Below, piece after piece: positions 6,869 to 15,300 of a stretch of DNA of 23,961 nucleotides. Source of the stretch: a virus. How positions within the stretch are numbered: the stretch's first letter is position 1; each line of letters opens with the position of its first letter. The translations under genes and the position numbers were made by a program. Location: the IMG/VR virus record IMGVR_UViG_3300038309_000017, positions 1 through 23,961 of that record. One strand, 5' to 3'. The notes beneath the pieces were generated by a model, which was given only the letters and a program-made list of their open reading frames with translations, was not told where the DNA came from and made no database searches.

Positions 6869-7333
6869 ATGGCAATTGCTACGCAGGGTACCTACTTATA
6901 CGCCATAGACCCGGACGACGAGTCTATTATCAATGTAGCGTGTATTACCTCTCTGGATGGTGTCGACGTTACCAACGAACAGATCGAGACTACCTGTCTC
7001 CAGGCCCTGGTTCGTACATATCAGGCAGGATTAGGTACTCCTGGACAAGCTTCATTCGGACTTAATTTCGATACTACGGAAGCTACCCATACGCGCCTCT
7101 TCGCACTTAAAAAAGCTGGTACTACTCTTAACTGGGCGATTGGTTTCTCCGACGGTACCGCGGATCCTACAGTCGATACTGGTGGTACGTTCGACCTACC
7201 CACTACCCGGTCGTTTATCCGGTTCCAAGGGTTTATGACAAACTTCCCTTTCAACTTCGCGCAGAACTCCGTAATTCAGACCACTGTAAGTATCCAAATC
7301 AGTGGGGACCCGGAGCTACACGCTAAAGCCTAA
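6869..7333 (+). CDS. Major tail tube protein
   Basis: The 154-residue product begins MAIATQGTYLYAIDPDDESI and continues with a beta-rich sequence of even composition, typical of lambda gpV/HK97-type tube proteins. It would form the hexameric rings of the tail. The start has the clearest Shine-Dalgarno sequence of the tail genes (TTGAGG at 6855-6860, eight bases before ATG). It is one of the few late genes with an intergenic gap upstream (29 bases), as expected for a highly expressed protein. Its place between a terminator protein and the G/GT chaperones is diagnostic. No C-terminal Ig-like decoration domain is present. Confidence 0.82.
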   Translation: MAIATQGTYLYAIDPDDESIINVACITSLDGVDVTNEQIETTCLQALVRTYQAGLGTPGQASFGLNFDTTEATHTRLFALKKAGTTLNWAIGFSDGTADPTVDTGGTFDLPTTRSFIRFQGFMTNFPFNFAQNSVIQTTVSIQISGDPELHAKA

Positions 7334-7343
7334 ACGGTGATAC

Positions 7344-7733
7344 ATGAAACTGACCAGAGAAGCAGTTAAGGAACGCGGGGGCCATATCGGCCCCCCGATA
7401 AAACGGAAGGTAGAGTGGACAGACGGCAATACAGGAGAGTTAGTAGAGGCGGACGTATGGGTCCGTAGACTGTCTTACTACTCCCTTGTTACCGACTCCC
7501 AACACGTAACAAAGCAGGATAAGGGCGGCATTATCGCGTCTCGTATCGCTACTGCTATTGTGGACGAGGAGGGGTGGCCCATCTTTACCGAGGGCGATAT
7601 CCTCGGGATAGACGACGAGGGTAACCCGACCCCGGATGGGCCTATAAGCTCCGAGCTCGCCGGGAATTTATACCGCCTCGTGCATGAGGTATCCAAGCTG
7701 GGAAAGTTGCCGAGTCCGGCCAACTCGGAATAG
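7344..7733 (+). CDS. Tail assembly chaperone G-like protein (unshifted product)
   Basis: The 129-residue protein follows the tail tube gene and precedes the tape measure, where lambda G lies. It is acidic, with DEEGWPIFTEGDILGIDDEGNP near the middle, and ends in a helix (ELAGNLYRLVHEVSKLG) like other phage tail chaperones. These proteins bind the tape measure and bring tube subunits to it but are not part of the finished virion. A slippery heptamer near its 3' end allows a minority of ribosomes to continue into the T frame. No other function is suggested. Confidence 0.78.
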   Translation: MKLTREAVKERGGHIGPPIKRKVEWTDGNTGELVEADVWVRRLSYYSLVTDSQHVTKQDKGGIIASRIATAIVDEEGWPIFTEGDILGIDDEGNPTPDGPISSELAGNLYRLVHEVSKLGKLPSPANSE

Positions 7734-8053
7734 AGGACGAGTTCTGGCACGAACTGGTTCTTAACGGCATAGGCGGTCGTACAGTCGAGGAGGCGCAGCG
7801 TAATATGTCCTACTCGGAGTTTCTCGACTGGATAGCGTTCCGTAACTCCCGGGGGCCTCTCGATGGATCCCTGAGGATCGAGAAAACCCTCGCGCTGATT
7901 GCTACTATTTTCGCAACTGGTACACTACATAAGAAAGGTGCCGGTAAGTGGACTATGGACGACTTTACCGTCTATACCGCTCCAGAAGTCGAAAAGGAGT
8001 TAACGCCTGAGGCGGCGCTCCAATTACTCAAAGGGCTATCGCGTGGCAAGTAG
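7344..8053 (+). CDS. Tail assembly chaperone GT-like fusion made by -1 frameshift
   Basis: The reading frame starting at 7344 is followed, in the -1 frame, by an open stretch from 7688 to the TAG at 8053. A shift at 7700-7706 would join 121 residues of the G part to 115 residues beginning VAESGQLGIEDEFWHEL, giving 236 residues. The T part contains ELVLNGIGGRTVEEAQRNMSYSEFLDWIAF, the pattern of phage gpT-type (DUF4035) domains. No independent start with a good ribosome-binding site is seen for this part; the ATG at 7805 would cut through the gpT-like segment. The end overlaps the tape measure gene by 11 bases. In lambda the T domain contacts the tube protein and the G domain contacts the tape measure. 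Confidence 0.8.
7700..7706 (+). promoter_or_regulatory. Programmed -1 ribosomal frameshift site GGGAAAG
   Basis: The heptamer GGGAAAG fits X-XXY-YYZ in the G reading frame (codons GGA at 7701 and AAG at 7704). It lies nine codons before the G stop codon. The -1 frame is blocked by a TGA at 7685 but open from 7688 to 8053, so only a shift in this short window makes the fusion. The same heptamer is used in lambda G/GT. No obvious downstream pseudoknot was worked out. Confidence 0.85.
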
Positions 8054-10367
8054 AAGCTTAGGAACTCTTACCCTTGATCTGGTCGCTAAAACTGCGGCGT
8101 ATGCGGAGGGTCTGAGTCAGGCAGAGCGTAAAACCCAGAAGTGGCGTAAACAGGTAGAGAAAGACGCCAAGGCAGTGGGTACAGCTTTCGGGGCGTTTAC
8201 CGCGGCGGCCGTAACAGGTTTGGGTGCGCTAGCAGTCAAGGCACTAGACGACGCCAAGGAACTTAAGAACCTATCGACTGTAGCCGGCGTTACCGCCGAG
8301 AGTTTCCAGTCCATAGCCTACGCGGCTGGACGGTTCGGAATAGAGCAGGACAAAGTAGCCGACATACTCAAGGATACTAACGATAGGGTGGGGGACTTTC
8401 TGCAAACTGGTGGAGGGGCCCTAGCCGACTACTTCGAGAACATAGCGCCCCTGGTAGGCCAGACCGCGGAGCAGTTCCGTAACTTATCAGGGACCGACGC
8501 CCTCCAGCTTTATGTCGACGGGCTGGAAAAGGCTAACCTATCTCAGAACGAGATGACGTTCTATATGGAGGCCATAGCGTCCGGCGCTACCCTCCTCCTC
8601 CCCCTTCTTAAAAACAATGGCCAGGAGCTGGGCAGACTATCTAAGCAGGCGGACGAGTTCGGCGCGGTATTGGACGACTTGGAGGTGCAGCAGCTCCTGG
8701 AGGTCAATAAGGCCGTAAGCGAACTTAAGGGCCTTTACCAGGGCGTAACGAACCAAGTAGTAGCGTCCACCCTGCCGGCTATCAAGGAGCTTACCGACGT
8801 CCTGTCCGACCCAGCTACCATAGAGGCCGCCAAGGCGTTAGGCGGTGCCGTCGTTACGGCGTTTACTGCCGCTACAGAGGCGATTACTACCACCATAAAT
8901 ACGGCTAAGTTCTTGGGCGAGGAGTTCGCGGTAGCATTCGGCGGCCTGGGAGTAGCGGCAGACGACATAGGGCGTCTTGAAAGGGAAGCGGCCAAACTGG
9001 AGAAGGCGCTGGAGGGGGGCCTAGGGTCCCTTAATGAGAAACTAACCTTTTTTGGCAGGGATGGTATAGTCTCCTATCAGACCGACGAGGAGCTACAGGC
9101 CGAGCTGGACAAGGTTAAGGCGGCTATCCAGGCCTATTATGCCAACGAGAGCAACAAGCCTACCATTGTCCCTAAAGTCGAGCCTCCTGTGGCTGATGCG
9201 CCCGCATCCAACGTAGTCCCTCTGAGGCCTGATGACGCCACGGCTAAGCGTTACATAGCGGAACTCCAGCAGGAGGTCGAGCTCCTGGGCAAGACTAAAA
9301 ACGCTGCTAAACTCTACGCCGCGGAACTCAATAACGCCACGGACGCCCAGAAGGCCGAGGCCGCCGCCCTCGTCGAGACTCTGGACGCCTACGACAAGAA
9401 ACAGAAGGCGATAGAGGCGGCCGCGGAGGCCCAGAAGTCTATCAACGACGAAGCGGAGAACATACGGCATGCACTCCGGACGGAGGAGGAGGCCATACAG
9501 GAGAGTTACGAAAAACGCCGACAGATAGTCCTGGACAATACAAAGATAACAGGGGAGGCCCGTAAGGAACTCCTGGCCCGACTGGATGAGGAACGGAACG
9601 CAGCGCTGGACGGCCCTACCCAAGCCGAGAGTAATATCGAGGCCATACGCCAGAGCCTGCTTACCGAGGAGGAGGCAATCAAGGAGAGTTACGCCCGTCG
9701 TCGGGATACTATCCTGGAGTCGGCCGTCGAGACCGGGGAGAATTATACGGACCTTCTGCTGGCTCTGGAGGAGGACCGTAACAAGCAGCTAGCCGAGCTG
9801 GAAGCTAAACGCCAGATAACTCAACTCCAGAACTACGAGACGTTATTCGGGGGATTAGCGTCCATAGCCAAACAGTTTAAAGGGGAACAATCTTCTGCGT
9901 ACCGCGCGTTATTCGCCCTGGAAAAGGCGGCGGCCGTGGCGCGCTCTGTCGTCGCAATTCAAACCGGTATAGCTAACGCATTTACTCTCCCCTTCCCCGC
10001 CAATTTAGGGGCCGCCGCCACAGTGGCAGCGGAGACGGCGAGCATAGTCGGGACCATACAAGGTACTAATCTGTCTGGATCCGCGCACGACGGTATGATG
10101 AGCGTCCCAGAGACTGGTAGTTATTATCTGAAAAAAGGCGAACGAGTAACCACCGAAAAGACCTCCGCTAAGCTCGACCAGACGCTGGACCAAGTTAAAC
10201 AGGGCGAGGGCGATAAGGGGTCTGGCGGAAATGTGCAGATAAATAACGTCATTGACCCGTCCTTTGTCGGAGACTATATGTCTAGCCCTGAGGGACAAAG
10301 GGTCATAGACAATTATATAACCCGTAATCAAACCCGGATAAAGTCCATCGCTAACGGGGGCCGATAA
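8043..10367 (+). CDS. Tape measure protein
   Basis: This 774-residue protein is the longest gene between chaperones and minor tail genes. The GTG start overlaps the T-frame stop. It begins LGTLTLDLVAKTAAYAEGLSQAERKTQKW, the standard opening of lambda H-type tape measures, followed by a hydrophobic stretch (about residues 47-65: AFGAFTAAAVTGLGALAV). The segment ELKNLSTVAGVTAESFQSIAYA is a conserved tape-measure signature. A long alpha-helical region with two tandem 61-residue repeats follows (about residues 472-585). A second Ala-rich hydrophobic zone (about 625-680) precedes a basic C-terminus. It sets tail length and probably enters the host envelope at infection. No peptidase or lysozyme motif is visible. 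Confidence 0.92.
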   Translation: MASRSLGTLTLDLVAKTAAYAEGLSQAERKTQKWRKQVEKDAKAVGTAFGAFTAAAVTGLGALAVKALDDAKELKNLSTVAGVTAESFQSIAYAAGRFGIEQDKVADILKDTNDRVGDFLQTGGGALADYFENIAPLVGQTAEQFRNLSGTDALQLYVDGLEKANLSQNEMTFYMEAIASGATLLLPLLKNNGQELGRLSKQADEFGAVLDDLEVQQLLEVNKAVSELKGLYQGVTNQVVASTLPAIKELTDVLSDPATIEAAKALGGAVVTAFTAATEAITTTINTAKFLGEEFAVAFGGLGVAADDIGRLEREAAKLEKALEGGLGSLNEKLTFFGRDGIVSYQTDEELQAELDKVKAAIQAYYANESNKPTIVPKVEPPVADAPASNVVPLRPDDATAKRYIAELQQEVELLGKTKNAAKLYAAELNNATDAQKAEAAALVETLDAYDKKQKAIEAAAEAQKSINDEAENIRHALRTEEEAIQESYEKRRQIVLDNTKITGEARKELLARLDEERNAALDGPTQAESNIEAIRQSLLTEEEAIKESYARRRDTILESAVETGENYTDLLLALEEDRNKQLAELEAKRQITQLQNYETLFGGLASIAKQFKGEQSSAYRALFALEKAAAVARSVVAIQTGIANAFTLPFPANLGAAATVAAETASIVGTIQGTNLSGSAHDGMMSVPETGSYYLKKGERVTTEKTSAKLDQTLDQVKQGEGDKGSGGNVQINNVIDPSFVGDYMSSPEGQRVIDNYITRNQTRIKSIANGGR
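9456..9797 (+). repeat. Tandem coiled-coil repeat inside the tape measure
   Basis: Two copies of a segment with R-T-E-E-E-A-I-Q-E-S-Y-E-K-R-R (residues about 479-493) and L-T-E-E-E-A-I-K-E-S-Y-A-R-R-R (about 540-554) are set 61 residues apart. Each is followed by a related helix ending in L-D-E-E-R-N or L-E-E-D-R-N. The DNA copies have diverged at many third positions, so the duplication is not recent. Tape-measure repeats of this kind lengthen the tail. Confidence 0.75.
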
Positions 10368-11494
10368 TGCCGCAGGTATGGCCGTTCCCTGTCCGTAATA
10401 CGCTACGAGAGTCCAACGAGTGGCTTACCGACGTTATTAGGTCGAGAACAGCGGAGCAAAGGTTCGCCCAGAGGGGACGACCCCGGCAGACTATGCTGTT
10501 CACCCATACGCTTAGCGACTACCAGTATCAAGGCGCCAGGGCCCTCATCCGAAGCGCAACCGATGGGCGGTTCTTAATCCCGGACTGGCCCCTGGCCATA
10601 AACGTCGGCGCCGTATCGTCAGGCAGTCATGTATCCGTAGATTACGGCAGTCCTTATGCTGAGCTTACCGACGGAGACTTGGCGCTGCTATGGGAGTCAG
10701 TCGACAAGTATGAGCCCGTCGTAATTGAGTCTGCGGATAGTGCGGACGGCTTCGTGTTGGACAGTTCGGCGGCATCCTATGAGTCCGCGTATCTTATTCC
10801 TTTACGGGAGGCCATAGCGCCGGATGGGCTGGATACGGACAGGGCAGCAGGGCCGGTACTCCAGAGTTCCATCGAGTTCATACTCACGGATTCTACAGAC
10901 CAGGGACAGAGCTCCTACCCCAAGTATCTTGGGGACGATATCATAGACGATTGTCCCGTTATCGCATCGGCCACTTTCTCGGAGCCAATCCAGTACGAGT
11001 TCGATGAAGTGGACCCCGGAGTCGGATATCCTTCGTTGTTTAGGAGCCGTACTCCATCTTTAGAAAAATTTTCGATGAGGTGGCACGTATTCACCCCCGC
11101 AGACGTGTATACCCTCCGTAGGTTCGTACATTCCCGGAGAGGGAAGTGGAAAGCGTTCTGGTTGCCTAGTTATCGTCCCGACCTACAGCTTGCACAATCC
11201 ATAGGGCCTTCTGATACGAGCCTTACCGTATACGCCCCTGCTGGGGTTACAGACCTGGGGGACGATACGTTCGACGTCCAGATAGCCGGGCTCTACAACA
11301 AGCGCATAACGTCCTACTCGGTCTCCGGAGGTACCTTGATTCTTAATTTCTCCGGATCCCTAGGGGTATCACTTGGCACATCCGCTAAGGTATCCTACCT
11401 ACGTAAAGTCCGTTTTGATGCGGACCGTATCGAGTTCAACCATTCAGCTAACGCGGGGGTTATATGCTCCGTCCCGTGCGTTGAGGTACCTTAA
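10367..11494 (+). CDS. Minor tail protein (distal tail, gpM-position)
   Basis: The 375-residue protein starts at an ATG in a TAATG overlap. Its N-terminus has the pattern W-x-T-D-V-I-R-S-R-T-A-E-Q-R-F-A-Q-R-G-R-P-R. This matches the 'tdv~~~~~GtEqR~a~R~~PR' opening of minor tail proteins that sit under the tape measure in many Gram-negative siphoviruses. A later core (SMRWHVFTPADVYTLRRFVHSRRGKWKAFWLPSY) is the second half of that domain and is followed by a small beta-rich C-terminal domain (about 280-375). It probably forms the distal tail ring or a platform for the L- and J-like proteins. The detailed homologue is not recognised. Confidence 0.7.
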   Translation: MPQVWPFPVRNTLRESNEWLTDVIRSRTAEQRFAQRGRPRQTMLFTHTLSDYQYQGARALIRSATDGRFLIPDWPLAINVGAVSSGSHVSVDYGSPYAELTDGDLALLWESVDKYEPVVIESADSADGFVLDSSAASYESAYLIPLREAIAPDGLDTDRAAGPVLQSSIEFILTDSTDQGQSSYPKYLGDDIIDDCPVIASATFSEPIQYEFDEVDPGVGYPSLFRSRTPSLEKFSMRWHVFTPADVYTLRRFVHSRRGKWKAFWLPSYRPDLQLAQSIGPSDTSLTVYAPAGVTDLGDDTFDVQIAGLYNKRITSYSVSGGTLILNFSGSLGVSLGTSAKVSYLRKVRFDADRIEFNHSANAGVICSVPCVEVP

Positions 11495-12315
11495 TGGCAG
11501 ACTACACGACGCAGGATACCAGCGTACAAGATGGGAGCCCTATCCACCTGTTCCAGTTCCTATTGGACGGCATGTACTACCGGTATACGAACCGGCCGGA
11601 GGGCATAACGGCCATGGGGTACTCTTGGGAGTATTCTAACTTAGATATGGGGGAGGTAGAGGTAGACGAGGATATCAATCGTAACGATATACCCCTCAAG
11701 CTACCCCGTGATAACCAATTGGCGGAGATATTCTTCACGGACATACAGGACTCTGTCTGCGGGGTTACTATTTTTCGGGGGTACGAGGACGCTCTGTCCG
11801 ACTTTATAACGTACTGGAAGGGGCGCGTAGCATCATTCAATATAATGAAGAACACAGTAGATCTTAAATGCGAGTCGATATTTACCTCAATGAAGCGGCC
11901 CGGCCTGGGGGAGAAAATGTCGAAGAACTGCCCCCACGTTCTTTACGGCCGGGGGTGCAATCTTGACGCGACTGACTCCGCTACTGATGCCCTGTATATC
12001 GAGGACATAGTCTCCGACATATCGTCCGACGGTCTTACGCTTACTATCGCGTCGGCAGGGCTACAGGCTGACGGATACTATCGAGGGGGAATGGTGCAGG
12101 CCCCGGACGGGGTATTCCGGTATATCAGGGACCATGTAGGCGAGCAGGTAACTCTGTCCATAATCCACGACGGGTTTGTTAGCTCCGACTACGTGCGTCT
12201 GTTTCCTGGTTGCGACAGAACGACGACGACCTGTAGTACGGTGTTCAATAATCTTGATAATCACGGCGGGGCTCCCTACACGAATATAAACCCGTTCAAC
12301 GGTAAGAGGATATAA
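11494..12315 (+). CDS. Minor tail protein L-like with [4Fe-4S] cysteine pattern (DUF2163/BR0599)
   Basis: The 273-residue protein has an N-terminal beta domain opening with HLFQFLLDGMYYRYTNRPEGI, as in DUF2163. Its C-terminal domain carries four cysteines: C146 and C155 in CPHVLYGRGC, and C240 and C247 in GCDRTTTTC. The spacings C-x8-C and C-x6-C are those described for the iron-sulfur-binding C-terminal domain of lambda gpL. The ending C-S-T-V-F-N-N-x-x-N-H-G-G, then P-F-N-G-K, fits the BR0599 family. The protein links the distal tail ring to the tip protein that follows two bases downstream. Confidence 0.85.
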   Translation: MADYTTQDTSVQDGSPIHLFQFLLDGMYYRYTNRPEGITAMGYSWEYSNLDMGEVEVDEDINRNDIPLKLPRDNQLAEIFFTDIQDSVCGVTIFRGYEDALSDFITYWKGRVASFNIMKNTVDLKCESIFTSMKRPGLGEKMSKNCPHVLYGRGCNLDATDSATDALYIEDIVSDISSDGLTLTIASAGLQADGYYRGGMVQAPDGVFRYIRDHVGEQVTLSIIHDGFVSSDYVRLFPGCDRTTTTCSTVFNNLDNHGGAPYTNINPFNGKRI

Positions 12316-12316
12316 T

Positions 12317-15300
12317 ATGTGGCAATTCATAGCAGTACTGGTTATCGCCGCCTATGCCTATTCGAGGATCCCGAAGCCGCAGGGGCCTAAACGTCCGGGC
12401 CTTGGAGATATCCAAGCTCCTACAGCAGACCCATCCAGAGACAAGCCGGTAGTATTCGGGACTGTAGATATTAAGGCGCCTAATACTACTTGGATAGGAG
12501 GATTTACTACCGAGCCTATAAAGCAAAAACAAAAGCAGCTATTTGGTAGTAAGAAGATAACTATAGGATACCGGATCCTTCTGGGGTTTGAGTTGTGGTT
12601 ATGCAGGGGCCCAGTCGACGCCCTCGTCCGTATCCGCTTCGATGATAAGGAGGCGTGGACGGGAGAGGCCATCGACAGTCAGATATACGTTAACGCCCCA
12701 GGCCTATTTGGCGGAGACCAGGAGGAGGGAGGAGTACAGGGGTATTTCGATATCCGAAACGGGGAGGATACACAGGAGCCGAACGACTATCTACTGGCCC
12801 AGATAGGGACTGATATCCCTGCGTCGAGGGGGATGCTTTCGGTAGTATCGAGAGGCGCGTACGTGGGTACGTCACGATATCTCAAGTCTCCCGATTTTAA
12901 GGTCCGACGGGTCCGCGTACGGCAGAACGGGATAGAGCAGTGGTATGTAGTAAAGGCCCCAATAGGCGCGGTAGCGATAACGGAGTCCTATTCGGGTCCA
13001 TACTCGATTGGGTTGACTACTACGGAGGATATGGCCTACGGGGCGTCTACGTGGGTAGCCGTGGGTTTTAGTTCGGGTGCGGCCATACGTTACAGCACCG
13101 ACGACGGGCAGACCTGGAACGCTGCTAGCGGCCCTACCAATGAGACCGTGTGGGAGGTAGTGTACGGCAGCGGAGTGTTCGTCGCTACGGCAGATAGAGG
13201 ACGCTGCTACAGTTCCTCCGACGGGCAGACCTGGACGCTCGAAGCCACCCTTAGCGGGGCCATATCCGGAGGCCTTGCATACGGTGCGGGATTATTCATA
13301 GCGGGGGGCCAGAACGGTAATCTGTTCAAGCGTACGTCTGCCGGAGCTTGGTCTACTCAGCTCCTAGGGTCTCCGGGTACCGGATTCGTAGACATAACTT
13401 ACTCGAATGGAGTATGGCTGGCATTATATGCGGACCAGAGCATATTCCGATCGACGGACGGCGGGGTTATGTGGGCGAATATAGACATAGCAGACCTTAT
13501 AGACCCTCCAGTCGTATCTAACGTATGGGCCGCCATCAGACTTGGCGGATCGCTCGGGGTGCTTACCAGCGATACAGGTCTAGTAGCTGTAACCCAGGAC
13601 GCCGGCCTAACTTGGACGCAGGACGGAGTGTCCCTCCCTGCCACTATTGCCCCGACGGATGACCTCGGGAATATATGGTACGACGCAGGGCTATTCATAG
13701 TAGTGTCAGACGAGGCTAATACACTGATGTACAGCTATGACGTCCTTACCTGGACGAACATAGACGTAGTTCCTAGCGGTCTACTGGCATTGGCTACCAA
13801 CGACGACGACCTGCTTATAGTCGCTAGCCTGACGCAGGCTTATACGCTACCTCTGACACGAGACCCTCAGGTAGATCTCAACCCTGCCCACCTCATTAGG
13901 GAATGTCTTACTGACCCAGACTGGGGCATGGGGTACGACGAAGGGGACATAGACGACGTAGCGTTTATGCAGGCGGCCGACACCCTGTACGAGGAAGGGC
14001 TGGGTATGTCGCTCATATGGGACGCCAAAAAGGAGATGGGAGAGTTTATCCTCGACGTCCTCGAACACATAGACGGGTCATTATACGTCGATAAGTCTAC
14101 AGGGAAATTCGTCCTTACGCTGGTACGAGCTGACTATGTTGTCGCGTCTCTTACGTCTCTCGATGAGAGTAACGTGGTGTCCGTATCGGACTACACCAGG
14201 GTTACATTCGGAGAGCAGATTAATACCGTATCTGTTACCTATAACGACTACCTTACTGTTAGCGAGCAGAGCCAAACCGTAAGCGATATCGCACTGGTAC
14301 AGCAACAAGGAGTCCGCATAGAGACCGACCGATCGTATCCTGGAATCCGTCGGGCGGACGTAGCAGCCCGGCTGGCCGAGCGTGATCTGTTGAGCTTATC
14401 CAGGCCGCTAGTGTCGTGTACTGTCGTGGCTAACCGAGATGCAGCAGGCCTTAACATAGGGGATCCATTCAAGCTTACGTGGCCCGAGTTACAGATATCC
14501 GCCCTCGTAATGCGAGTGCAGAGCATAGCGTACGGCGACGGACGGTCGAACCGTATCAAGATAAATTGTGTCCAGGACGTATTCGATACTCCGACTACGT
14601 CGGCCAGAGGGACGGTTACCGAGACGCTACCTACCGTAAGCGCCGACGCCGAGGATATCGAGTACCTCAGGACGTTCGAACTACCTTACTACCTCCTGGC
14701 AGAGCTCTACGGGGTTGGGCAGGCAGACAGCCTGCTATCGTCGGCGCCTACCGATGGGTATCTGGCAGTTGTGGCAGGCCGACCTAACGTTCAGACTATT
14801 CTTGGCACGCTTTACACGAGTACTGACGGGGTCACCTATACATCAGACGTCGAAGTCGATTTCACTCCTGTGGCTACTATCGAAGGAGACTCTAACGGGG
14901 TATTGACTCGCACGGATACGACCGTAGTACTCACCCCCATTATAGATATGTCAGGCATAGAGCTACCCGCTATAGGTATGATAGGGGAGGAACTCGTCTA
15001 TATTACGGCTCTGGAACTTGGGACAGACGACCAATATACCGCTACCATAGGCCGGGCGTATCTCGATACGGTTCCAACTGAGCTGGACTTCGATAGCTCC
15101 GTTACTTATTTTTTCGTGGTAAGCGAAGGGACCACAGAGTCTCCAGGGGCGTATGCCTACGGGGACTTGGCATACGTCAAGGTTACGTCGAGCACTAGTA
15201 GTGACGAAACCGACGTAAGTGCGGTAACCGCATATACTCAGAAATTCAAAGGACGAGCCATACGACCTTATCCTCCAGGGAACCTGCAGGTTAATGGTAG

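Noticed and set aside
7805-8053. Independent 82-codon gene starting at ATG 7805
   Set aside because: The same frame is open back to 7688, and the segment before 7805 carries part of the gpT-like domain. The in-phase GGGAAAG explains its expression as a frameshift extension.
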